DNA of 30,322 nucleotides, from the NCBI GenBank assembly GCA_964541605.1, contig CAZIQY010000031.1:1-30322 (forward strand). Direction: 5' to 3'. Positions 8,447-14,805 of the stretch are shown here, piece by piece. Within the stretch, counting starts at the first letter, position 1. Every line of letters begins with the position of its first letter. Source of the stretch: CAZIQY01 sp964541605. Lineage in GTDB: Bacteria; Desulfobacterota; Syntrophia; Syntrophales; UBA2185. The notes under the pieces are model-generated. The model saw only the letters and a program-made list of their open reading frames with translations, made no database searches and was not told the DNA's origin. Position numbers and translations under genes: made by a program.

Positions 8447-8517
8447 GTCATTCCGGACTTGATCCGGAATCCAGTATTTTTAAAGACTTCCTTGATTCCC
8501 GCCTGCGCGGGAATGAC
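8447..8517. repeat. Bipartite palindromic repeat, family R1, copy C
   Basis: A 71-base element with GTCATTCC and GGAATGAC ends, a CCGGacttgatCCGG hairpin, an A/T-rich spacer with TTTTTAAAG and a CCCGCctgcGCGGG hairpin. It sits in the 138-base gap between the PilO-like and PilP-like genes, the third repeat inside this one operon. Confidence 0.85.
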
Positions 8518-8535
8518 AGGTTGGGCTGCTCCCTG

Positions 8536-9069
8536 CTAAGCCATCGCCAGCCGGATTTTCATCTTAAATTCCATAATATCGGCATTTTCCTGAATCTGAA
8601 TTTCCTCAATCCGCTCCAGATACGGCAAGTCTCCGATACCGACCAGAAACTTGCGGAAATTAAAAAAGTCGCCCCGGATGCTCACATTAACCAGCAGAGA
8701 CCTGGAATCCGGACCGATGGAAGCCATATCCGGAGATGCGTACAGAATATCCATATTGACTTTTTTTGCGATATCCCTGAGATTTCCAGGCATCGTTTCG
8801 ATCTGATCTCTGGAAAGCTTCCCCCTCGCGGGGAAAGGCAATACCTTCACATTCTTTTGCCCCTTGCTTTTCAGCAATTGATAAATCGACTGAAGCCTTT
8901 TCTGTTCATCGATTTCAAACCGTATTTTATCAGCCCTTTTATCCAGATTGGCCATAGACATGTATTGTGTGACAATTCCAATGGAAATCAAAACAAGGAT
9001 AATTGCAAAAAGCACAATCTTGAATGACGGGGCCTGCCTGGGAATGAACTTAGCGAATGTAAACTTCAT
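8536..9069 (-). CDS. PilO/MshJ-like pilus alignment protein
   Basis: A 177-residue inner-membrane protein with a short cytoplasmic N-terminus, one transmembrane helix at about 17-37 (IVLFAIILVLISIGIVTQYM), a short coiled-coil-like region (about 40-70, LDKRADKIRFEIDEQKR) and a periplasmic ferredoxin-like domain. The latter includes LLVNVSIRGDFFNFRKFL, a pattern typical of PilO/GspM-type domains. It would pair with the PilN part of the upstream gene to form the periplasmic alignment frame. The ATG at 9069 is nine bases after the upstream stop and has no strong ribosome site, consistent with coupling. Function is inferred from topology, motif and gene order. Confidence 0.85.
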   Translation of the reverse strand: MKFTFAKFIPRQAPSFKIVLFAIILVLISIGIVTQYMSMANLDKRADKIRFEIDEQKRLQSIYQLLKSKGQKNVKVLPFPARGKLSRDQIETMPGNLRDIAKKVNMDILYASPDMASIGPDSRSLLVNVSIRGDFFNFRKFLVGIGDLPYLERIEEIQIQENADIMEFKMKIRLAMA

Positions 9070-9078
9070 CTTGGGTTC

Positions 9079-10986
9079 TCAGCCTATTTTTACATCAAGA
9101 ATGAAATGAAGGACGTCATTTTTCTTAAAAGTTTCCACACTGTTTTTCTGAATGTTAATCACGCGGAATATCGGTGATGCCTGCAGTTTCGTTATATATC
9201 CCGCCAGCATGGAATCAAGCATCTTTCGTTCTCCGAAAATGACTCCTTCGATGACCACACTTTTTGAAACGATGCCGGCTGCGTCTTTCCCGGCTTCCTT
9301 CGCCGGTTCCTTGCCCGCTTCTTTTGCGGGCTCACCGGCTTTTACGGATGCTGCGCCTGCGAGATTGGCTTTGACGGTCATCAGGCGAATATTGGCAGGC
9401 GTCAAAGCGGCAAGATCGCTGATGACCGCCATTCCAAGATATCTTTCAGCGTATGCCCGCTTTATCTGCTGTTCATCTTTTGCTCCGGCAGCCAGCTGAG
9501 CAACGATATTTCTGTCAATACGTGGATGATATCGCAATAACTGCAATTCAAGTTTCGTTATAACGGCTTCCTTCTGATAAGCGGCCTGTACCTGGTAAAG
9601 AAAAAACACGGAGGCAACCAATATGGCAGCGATCATAACCATCGAAGCGATACGATTAACCCGGGTGCTTTGTACCGCCTTTTCCTTGTCCTTAAATCTG
9701 AATAACAGGTTGGGCGTGTAATCGTTATTGGAGAGAGCAAGGCCTAAAGCAGGTATTGATGCCACCCTTTCTGAAAGAGACGTCTGCTGAAAATCTCTGT
9801 TCGGCTCCTGAAATTGAAGAGTTAAGGGATCCAGAACGTTACTTTCGACGCCGAGTTGTTCTCCCACGTATTCTATGAACGGCCTGTAAACATTCATGGC
9901 CGTTGACACGTATATTCTGCCTACTTTCTTGTTCTTCAGATGAATCGTATAGTGTTCAAATGTTCTCTCGACCTGTCTGACGACCCGTTCCAGGGCCGGT
10001 AAAATAACGTCGAATTTCTCCTCTTTCGTAAGCTCATACCCGGCTTCTCCTGCGGTTAAAGGCGGTGAATCAGGGCTGAGGGTGAACAGCACTTTTTTTA
10101 CCTCTTCCGTGCTTATGAGCGGCACGACCGCATCAACTTCAGCTCTCTCCCGCCTTAACACCATGAGCCTTTCCATCAACAACTCAACCATGCTGTTGAT
10201 CCCCGCCTTGATGCCCCGGGTCATGACCAGCTTTCCCTCATCATAAATATCAATGCGGGAAAAATCGTTGCCGATAAAGAGACTGGCAATGGATCCATCG
10301 GCGGCCGGAATCCAGCCGGTATTGGTAATATTCTGGAAAGCAAATGGCGTAATAGAGATACCGGTGAGCGGCAGACCGACTTGAGAAAACAACTTGCTGA
10401 TCTCATTGACCTCTTCGCGCGGTGCTGTATAGACCATAACCAGCCATTTCTTTATGCCCTGCTCGGTAATCTCCTGCTGAAGTTCAAAGTCAAAGATCGT
10501 GTCTTTTTCATCGAATGGTGTTTCTTTTTTAATCGTCCAGTAAACCGCATTCTCGATCTGTTTCTTCGCTACTTTTGGAATGCGGATATGACGCACATTA
10601 ACCTTTGCGGCGGACATGATCGCCCATAAATTCATGTCCTTGATTTCACCACAAAACGCCCACATTTCTGATCTTAAAAAATTTATGAACTCGGGTGATT
10701 TCCTTGACGATATATGGGAAAATGGCACGCTTCTGTAGTCGAGCAACTCCCACGTGTTGTCATCCTTTTTAATAGTTTTGACCAACCTGAGAGATTGATG
10801 GCCGATATCGACTCCGATGGTTAGGGCTTTCGTCTGAGGTTTGAATTTAATTCTGAAAGTTTGCAACATTTTGAAAGGGGGGAGAAAGCGGGTCGGCTTT
10901 GCAGGCGGAACCGGGGCTTCGCTCTTTTTGTTGCGAATGAGGTCAAGCAGTTTTTCCGTTGACGTGATTTCTTTCAGTCGGGACAA
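9079..10986 (-). CDS. PilM-PilN fusion (MshI-like) actin-fold pilus assembly protein
   Basis: A 635-residue protein combining two normally separate pilus parts. Residues about 54-430 are an actin-like PilM domain: phosphate-loop-like TIGVDIGHQSLRLVK at 56-70, a second nucleotide-contact region around SIASLFIGNDFSRIDIY, and RIYVSTAMN near 358-365. A transmembrane helix follows at about 446-466, and the rest is a PilN-like periplasmic domain (VVIEGVIFGERKML). Between them residues 549-568 form a low-complexity linker with EPAKEAGK repeated twice. The start is TTG at 10986, supported by an AGAGGAG ribosome site; the next in-frame ATG would lose 39 residues but keep the PilM core. It begins the structural part of the operon, 60 bases after a small HTH gene. 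The fusion fixes PilM to PilN one-to-one. Confidence 0.88.
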   Translation of the reverse strand: MSRLKEITSTEKLLDLIRNKKSEAPVPPAKPTRFLPPFKMLQTFRIKFKPQTKALTIGVDIGHQSLRLVKTIKKDDNTWELLDYRSVPFSHISSRKSPEFINFLRSEMWAFCGEIKDMNLWAIMSAAKVNVRHIRIPKVAKKQIENAVYWTIKKETPFDEKDTIFDFELQQEITEQGIKKWLVMVYTAPREEVNEISKLFSQVGLPLTGISITPFAFQNITNTGWIPAADGSIASLFIGNDFSRIDIYDEGKLVMTRGIKAGINSMVELLMERLMVLRRERAEVDAVVPLISTEEVKKVLFTLSPDSPPLTAGEAGYELTKEEKFDVILPALERVVRQVERTFEHYTIHLKNKKVGRIYVSTAMNVYRPFIEYVGEQLGVESNVLDPLTLQFQEPNRDFQQTSLSERVASIPALGLALSNNDYTPNLLFRFKDKEKAVQSTRVNRIASMVMIAAILVASVFFLYQVQAAYQKEAVITKLELQLLRYHPRIDRNIVAQLAAGAKDEQQIKRAYAERYLGMAVISDLAALTPANIRLMTVKANLAGAASVKAGEPAKEAGKEPAKEAGKDAAGIVSKSVVIEGVIFGERKMLDSMLAGYITKLQASPIFRVINIQKNSVETFKKNDVLHFILDVKIG

Positions 10987-11046
10987 CTCAGGGCTCCTCT
11001 TAAAGTAATTTTGATCCTCCAGTAAACAGGATCAGATGTTTCCTCT

Positions 11047-11274
11047 CTACCGCCGCTTCTCGATCTTGCTGTTGCGATAATTCTCCAAATGAGTCTTTGC
11101 CGAATCCATATAATCAAGGGGGAAGTGTCTTAAGACACGCACGCCGTACATGATTTCCGGAGGTGCGGGAATAATTCCCTTATCGATATAATCCCTGATT
11201 GTTTTGGCAGAAACACCCAATTTTTCTGCCGCATCCGCAATTGTATAATATGTTTTACCCTTCACAATAATCAT
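11047..11274 (-). CDS. Small MerR/excisionase-type HTH DNA-binding protein
   Basis: A 75-residue protein with a winged-helix MerR-like pattern: YTIADAAEKLGVSAKTIRDY at about 10-29, then the wing-leading KGIIPAP. It lacks the C-terminal coiled coil and effector region of full MerR regulators. ATG 11274 has a strong GAGGGGG ribosome site. It is the first gene in the direction of the pilus operon, with a 60-base gap that contains a small inverted repeat (GATCCT at 11013 and AGGATC at 11028). A 10-base palindromic arm pair lies 85 bases upstream. It may regulate itself and the operon; that is inference. It could also be a relic of an excisionase, but no integrase or phage gene is adjacent. Confidence 0.8.
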   Translation of the reverse strand: MIIVKGKTYYTIADAAEKLGVSAKTIRDYIDKGIIPAPPEIMYGVRVLRHFPLDYMDSAKTHLENYRNSKIEKRR

Positions 11275-11358
11275 AAAAAACCCCCTCAGGTTATATCTTC
11301 ATCTTGCCCTTTATCACCACCTGTAAGGCGAATCTTACGGGATGAACTTCTGGTTACA

Positions 11359-11390
11359 TAGGTGCGAACATATCATACCTTTCGCACCTA
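11359..11390. repeat. Perfect 10-base inverted repeat upstream of the HTH gene
   Basis: TAGGTGCGAA at 11359-11368 and its exact complement TTCGCACCTA at 11381-11390 with a 12-base A/T-rich loop. It lies 85 bases before the HTH start. It could be an operator or, on the plus strand, a weak terminator because eight T residues follow after eight bases. No plus-strand gene precedes it, so an operator or leader structure is the likelier reading. Confidence 0.55.
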
Positions 11391-11430
11391 AGCAAATCTT
11401 TTTTTTGCGGGCCATCATTTCATCCCTCTT

Positions 11431-11539
11431 CTGTCATCCCCGCCCCTCCTCTGTCATTCCCTCGAAAGAGGGAATCCAGGATTTTAAAAAACCAGACTCC
11501 CGTTTCCGCGGGAGTGACAAAGAGGTGCGGGGATGACAG
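11431..11539. repeat. Palindromic repeat, family R1, copy D, nested inside outer inverted arms
   Basis: The R1 core runs from 11453 to 11518 (GTCATTCCC...GGGAGTGAC), with CCCTCgaaaGAGGG and CTCCCGtttcCGCGGGAG hairpins. Outside it, 18-base arms at 11431-11448 and 11522-11539 pair with one mismatch and begin CTGTCATCCCC. The whole can fold as a long cruciform. It lies between the tRNA pair and the HTH gene. Confidence 0.8.
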
Positions 11540-11645
11540 TTTGAAGGTTTTATTTTCATAGTAATGACAAGGATAGGCGGGACTGACAATCTATTGTTTG
11601 CCTGGGCAATTAATGGGATGATCTTGGGGGAAATGAGACAAAAAA

Positions 11646-11721
11646 TGGAGGCGGCAACCGGACTCGAACCGGTGTATAACGGTTTTGCAGACCGCTGCCT
11701 TAGCCACTTGGCTATGCCGCC
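11646..11721 (-). tRNA. tRNA-Cys(GCA)
   Basis: A 76-base cloverleaf including an encoded CCA end. The acceptor stem is GGCGGCA with TGCCGCC, the anticodon loop CTGCAAA gives GCA, and the T arm is ACCGG-TTCGAGT-CCGGT. The discriminator base is U, as expected for cysteine tRNA. It is 12 bases downstream of tRNA-Gly and probably co-transcribed with it. Confidence 0.97.
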
Positions 11722-11733
11722 CCTATAAATAAT

Positions 11734-11808
11734 TGGAGCGGGCGAACGGATTTGAACCGTCGACGTCTACCTTGGCAAGGTAGCACTCTACCACTGAGTT
11801 ACGCCCGC
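11734..11808 (-). tRNA. tRNA-Gly(GCC)
   Basis: A 75-base cloverleaf with encoded CCA. The acceptor stem is GCGGGCG with CGCCCGC, the anticodon stem-loop CTACC-TTGCCAA-GGTAG gives anticodon GCC, and the T loop is TTCAAAT. The discriminator is U. It is the first gene behind the promoter at 11830-11857. The order pgsA side, Gly(GCC), Cys(GCA) matches the glyW-cysT arrangement near pgsA in enteric bacteria. Confidence 0.97.
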
Positions 11809-11829
11809 TCTTGATTGTAAGCGAATCGG

Positions 11830-11857
11830 ACTATAGCAAATATATCTTTTTTGTCAA
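11830..11857 (-). promoter_or_regulatory. Sigma-70 promoter of the tRNA-Gly/tRNA-Cys unit
   Basis: On the minus strand TTGACA (11857-11852), a 16-base spacer and TATAGT (11835-11830) are followed 21 bases later by mature tRNA-Gly. The -35 is a perfect consensus match and the -10 differs at one position. It directly abuts the T tract of the terminator of the preceding gene block. Confidence 0.85.
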
Positions 11858-11858
11858 T

Positions 11859-11925
11859 AAAAAACTCGCCGAATTTAATCCCTGCCGTCCTGTACGGATC
11901 ATGCTGTCGCGGCTTTATCGGCGAG
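11859..11925 (-). terminator. Likely intrinsic terminator ending the arg/lys/pgsA gene block
   Basis: On the minus strand CTCGCCGA (11925-11918) pairs exactly with TCGGCGAG (11872-11865), followed at once by six T residues (11864-11859). The 45-base loop contains the hydrolase stop codon and a small CCGT/ACGG hairpin. The long loop is atypical, but the GC-rich stem and abutting T run fit termination, and the next promoter begins immediately afterwards. Confidence 0.6.
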
Positions 11926-12714
11926 CCATTTTATTGATTCCATATACACGGGCATGCCTCTAAGAAAAATATCATTATGGTTCGCTCCGGCTATTTTGAT
12001 TAGTCTTTTATCCTCAGACTGACAGGCATCAAACAGGAGCTGCCCTTCCCTGAATGAAATAATATGATCATACTCCGCATGGATAACAAGCGTCGGTTTA
12101 TCATAGATCCGGATTTTGTCGATGTTGCGAAAGCCTTCTTCTTCTTTGATTCCCAGGGACTTCATATTGATTCCCAGAAGTCGGAGCAGGGGTCCGGCAT
12201 GCGCAAATCCACTCTCAACGATAAGGCCGTCGATTTCATCCCCGTAATGGGATGCCAGTTCGAGGGCGGAAGCACTGCCGAGGGATCTCCCCATAACAAT
12301 AAATGGGCCTGTATGTCGCTTTTCTGCAAGCCGGCTTTTCATGTAATCAAAGATGATATGACAATCGCGCATCATGGCCGTTACGGTGGGGCTGCCTGTA
12401 GATTGACCGTACCCCCGATAATCAACGGGCAGAAAATTGATGCCCATCCTCGCATATAGGTGCCCCAGATCATCATAATCCGCCACAATTTCTCCGTTTC
12501 CGTGAAAGAAAAGCAGGTTGGGAGCCGATGGAGCCGATTCGGAGGAAATATGGAGCCTTGCTCCAACCGCAATGTCTTTTTCCACTGGGATCAGAACCGA
12601 CTCCGCGGTATCGCCGGATCTTACCTGTGCCCATTCCTTGCGTGGGTGGAACAGAAACCCTGTAATACGAGGATGGTCAAACGCGGAATAATCGATTTTT
12701 GATATGTCAATCAT
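11899..12714 (-). CDS. Alpha/beta hydrolase, BEM46/serine aminopeptidase-like
   Basis: A 271-residue hydrolase with a complete catalytic set. It has an oxyanion motif FFHGNGE near residues 69-75, the nucleophile elbow GRSLGS with the serine, a downstream acidic residue in HAEYDHI and the histidine in GANHNDIF. The sequence VDYRGYGQSTG is typical of the Bem46/YfhR-like group. There is no signal peptide, so it is probably cytoplasmic; the substrate is unknown. ATG 12714 has an AGGGGA ribosome site and follows pgsA by 12 bases, so it is co-transcribed. It is the last gene before the terminator and tRNAs. The position next to pgsA hints at lipid metabolism, but nothing in the sequence proves it. 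Confidence 0.87.
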   Translation of the reverse strand: MIDISKIDYSAFDHPRITGFLFHPRKEWAQVRSGDTAESVLIPVEKDIAVGARLHISSESAPSAPNLLFFHGNGEIVADYDDLGHLYARMGINFLPVDYRGYGQSTGSPTVTAMMRDCHIIFDYMKSRLAEKRHTGPFIVMGRSLGSASALELASHYGDEIDGLIVESGFAHAGPLLRLLGINMKSLGIKEEEGFRNIDKIRIYDKPTLVIHAEYDHIISFREGQLLFDACQSEDKRLIKIAGANHNDIFLRGMPVYMESIKWLADKAATA

Positions 12715-12726
12715 GGGATCCCCTGG

Positions 12727-13338
12727 CTACGACTTTTTGACAATGGCCGAATAAAACTTGATGAGATAATCGGCCCCCGAAACGAGGGTCAAAACAAGGG
12801 CGACATAAAGGATTATCATGCCGACGACATGGGCATCGGCGCCTAAAAACGGATAATGAATCATCAGGGCGGAGACGGCAAAAAACTGACAGAGAGTTTT
12901 TTGCTTGGCAATTAAACTTGCCTGGATGATCAGACCCTCCGACGACGCAATGCTCCGAATGGCGTCGACAATAAAATCCCGCATGATGATAACGGCAACA
13001 ATCCAGGCGGGAATGCGACCGATCGGGATCATCAGGATCATTGCCGTGTTCAGAATGAGTTTATCGGCAACAGGGTCAAGAAATTTCCCCATAACGGTCT
13101 CAATCTGATATTTCCTGGCGATGTGACCATCCAGAATATCCGTAAGAGCGGCAACAATGAAAAGGATCGTGATCACCAGACTTTCTGTCGGACCCGGAGA
13201 GAATAAGAGAAGAAACAACACGGGAATTATCCCGAGCCGCAACATAGTCACCGCGTTCGGGAAATTGAAGGCTTCTCTTTTATTCGCCGGAATGGGTAAC
13301 TTGTCAAACGATCTCTTTAATAAATCAATCATACCCAT
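12727..13338 (-). CDS. pgsA: CDP-diacylglycerol-glycerol-3-phosphate 3-phosphatidyltransferase
   Basis: Transfers a phosphatidyl group from CDP-diacylglycerol to glycerol 3-phosphate, the committed step to phosphatidylglycerol in the inner membrane. The 203-residue protein has several hydrophobic helices and the full CDP-alcohol phosphotransferase signature: DILDGHIAR, then GKFLDPVADK, giving the conserved Asp/Asp-Gly/Ala-Arg/Gly/Asp/Asp pattern. The N-terminal NFPNAVTMLRLGIIPV is typical of PgsA. ATG 13338 is seven bases after the transaldolase stop; ATG 13332 two codons later is equally possible. Proximity to tRNA-Gly and tRNA-Cys repeats the enteric pgsA-glyW-cysT neighbourhood. Confidence 0.95.
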   Translation of the reverse strand: MGMIDLLKRSFDKLPIPANKREAFNFPNAVTMLRLGIIPVLFLLLFSPGPTESLVITILFIVAALTDILDGHIARKYQIETVMGKFLDPVADKLILNTAMILMIPIGRIPAWIVAVIIMRDFIVDAIRSIASSEGLIIQASLIAKQKTLCQFFAVSALMIHYPFLGADAHVVGMIILYVALVLTLVSGADYLIKFYSAIVKKS

Positions 13339-13345
13339 GCTGTCG

Positions 13346-13993
13346 CTATTTCTTCGGGACCTTTTTCCAGTCTGAAAGAAACATGTCTATTCCCTGATCG
13401 GTCAGGGGGTGTTTTGCCAGTTGGGCAATGACCTTAAAGGGAATGGTGGCAATATCCGCACCCATCAGAGCCGCTTCGAGAACATGTCGCGGATGCCTCA
13501 CGCTCGCGACAATGACTTCCGTTTCAAAACCATAGTTATCAAAAATCGTGATAATCTGATCAACAATTTCCATGCCGTCATGGGATATATCATCAAGCCT
13601 GCCCACAAAAGGACTCACGTAGGCAGCGCCTGCTTTGGCTGCAAGCAGTGCCTGGAGCGGCGAAAAAATCAGTGTTTGATTGACCCGAATGCCTTCAGTC
13701 GCCAGAATTCTGGTCGCCTTTAATCCTTCCGTCGTCAGTGGAAGTTTTATAACGGCGTTTTCGCCAAGCTTTGCCAGTTTTTTCCCTTCCTTTACCATTC
13801 CCCGGGTATCCAGACTGATCGCTTCCAGACTGACCGGACCATCAACTACTTCCAGAATTTCCTTTACAATTTCTTCAAAACCCTTCTTTTCCCTGGCAAT
13901 CAGAGACGGATTCGTCGTCACTCCGTCAACCATGCCGAGATTGATGCCTTCTTTAATTTCCTGAATATTGGCGGTATCGATAAAAAATTTCAT
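13346..13993 (-). CDS. tal: Transaldolase, small TalC/FSA-type
   Basis: A 215-residue class I aldolase of the short transaldolase subfamily, acting in the non-oxidative pentose phosphate pathway. The Schiff-base lysine is Lys83 in NAVIKLPLT. The N-terminal FIDTANIQEIKE and GVTTNPSLI are characteristic. The residue that is Gln in fructose-6-phosphate aldolase is Glu57 here (SLEAIS), and SPFVGRLDDI has Phe in the position distinguishing transaldolases, so transaldolase is favoured over fructose-6-phosphate aldolase. ATG 13993 has a GGAGGA ribosome site and overlaps the preceding stop (ATGA). It sits between unrelated biosynthetic genes. Confidence 0.93.
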   Translation of the reverse strand: MKFFIDTANIQEIKEGINLGMVDGVTTNPSLIAREKKGFEEIVKEILEVVDGPVSLEAISLDTRGMVKEGKKLAKLGENAVIKLPLTTEGLKATRILATEGIRVNQTLIFSPLQALLAAKAGAAYVSPFVGRLDDISHDGMEIVDQIITIFDNYGFETEVIVASVRHPRHVLEAALMGADIATIPFKVIAQLAKHPLTDQGIDMFLSDWKKVPKK

Positions 13994-14280
13994 ATATTCC
14001 TCCGATCTTCGTTCAAATCTTTTTGTGATCTGTATTGTTCACTACATTCCCGGCTGCAAAAAAAGACGTCCGCCCCGTCAACGGATGTCCTGTAGGCCTG
14101 GCTCATGGGTAGATATCGATGGCAATACGGATCCTCTATGAGGTCCTCTCCCTTTCCGGCGCTTTCACCAAGAGACGGGTTGCCGGCTTTGGTATCCGAA
14201 GCGAGGAAAAATCCCTTGAACACTTTATATAAGAAATAAATGACGAGGAAAAGAACAACCAGGCGAATCAGATTAACCAT
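13990..14280 (-). CDS. Small membrane protein with YHS/TRASH-like cysteine motif (PP0621-like)
   Basis: A 96-residue protein with one N-terminal transmembrane helix (about 4-24, LIRLVVLFLVIYFLYKVFKG), a flexible Gly/Ser/Lys segment and a C-terminal metal-binding-like module. The module reads DPYCHRYLP, then DGADVFFCSREC, then a short helix, so three cysteines and a histidine could ligate a metal, as in YHS/TRASH domains. It overlaps folK by one base (TAATG) and the transaldolase by four (ATGA). It is probably exposed on one face of the inner membrane. The function is unknown; a metal-sensing or metal-delivery role is only a family-level guess. Confidence 0.85.
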   Translation of the reverse strand: MVNLIRLVVLFLVIYFLYKVFKGFFLASDTKAGNPSLGESAGKGEDLIEDPYCHRYLPMSQAYRTSVDGADVFFCSRECSEQYRSQKDLNEDRRNI

Positions 14281-14795
14281 TACGCCTCCACAGTTTTATA
14301 CAAATTGACGATGCTCCTGTCTTCAAGCCTGTCCATCAATCCGCGAATGGAAACACCGAAAGCAGGGTGAATCACATAGGGGGCAATTTCACACAAAGGT
14401 TCAAGAACAAACCGCCTTTTATGAAGTTCCGGATGAGGAATGCAGAGGTCTTTTTCCTGGATAATCTCCTGGCCATAAAAGAGGATATCCAGATCTATCA
14501 ACCTTGGCCCCCACGTCTCATCCCTGATCCTTCCCATGTTGTGTTCTATAGACTGAAGCGCCTTCAGAAGCTGATGAGGCGTCATCACCGTTCTAATCTC
14601 CGCAACCGCGTTGATAAACCAGTCCTGATCCAGAGAACCAACCGGCTCCGTCCTGTAAAAAGATGACTTCCGGAGGAGCTTTACCCCGCTTGTCGTGGAT
14701 ATGCGGTCAAACGCTTTTAAAGATTGACCTGCGGGATCATCCATATTTGAGCCAATACCCACGAAGCATATGATACCGTGAGAATCTCCAGGCAT
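14280..14795 (-). CDS. folK: 2-amino-4-hydroxy-6-hydroxymethyldihydropteridine pyrophosphokinase
   Basis: Transfers pyrophosphate from ATP to 6-hydroxymethyl-7,8-dihydropterin in folate synthesis. The 171-residue protein carries the HPPK signature WGPRLIDLDILFY, the N-terminal FVGIGSNM, the SSFYRTEPVG segment and the C-terminal IPHPELHKRRFVLEPL, all family hallmarks. It starts with ATG 14795, ten bases after the dapB stop. No other folate gene is present in the window, so it appears to have been recruited into this block. Confidence 0.95.
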   Translation of the reverse strand: MPGDSHGIICFVGIGSNMDDPAGQSLKAFDRISTTSGVKLLRKSSFYRTEPVGSLDQDWFINAVAEIRTVMTPHQLLKALQSIEHNMGRIRDETWGPRLIDLDILFYGQEIIQEKDLCIPHPELHKRRFVLEPLCEIAPYVIHPAFGVSIRGLMDRLEDRSIVNLYKTVEA

Positions 14796-14805
14796 TATTC
14801 TTCTG

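Larger units (their letters stand above)
11275..11645. other. 371-base non-coding region upstream of the HTH gene
   Basis: No convincing gene. The region holds a small hairpin (CTTAC/GTAAG arms near 11321-11337), a perfect 10-base palindrome at 11359-11390 followed by a T run, R1 copy D with outer arms (11431-11539) and unremarkable sequence to the tRNA. I could not identify a clear sigma-70 or sigma-54 promoter for the HTH gene. I tried and failed to match a c-di-GMP riboswitch to the leader. Confidence 0.6.

Noticed and set aside
2623..8517. Regularly scattered repeats that might look like a CRISPR array
   Set aside because: The copies are kilobases apart, vary in sequence and lie between genes; no spacers or cas genes.
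11275..11360. Possible c-di-GMP (GEMM) riboswitch in the HTH gene leader
   Set aside because: Two small hairpins exist, but the conserved GCAAA-type core and the tetraloop-receptor elements of the GEMM consensus are not visible.
11391..11420. Possible sigma-54 promoter (TGGCCCG and TTTGCT) upstream of the HTH gene
   Set aside because: The GG and GC elements are 18 bases apart on the minus strand instead of 10.
11342..11536. Plus-strand 64-residue open frame
   Set aside because: It lies over the palindrome and R1 copy D, has no ribosome site and its residues only translate repeat sequence.
14367..14666. Long plus-strand open frames opposite folK, dapB, dapA and other minus-strand genes
   Set aside because: They mirror well-supported conserved genes and have no family motifs or ribosome sites of their own.
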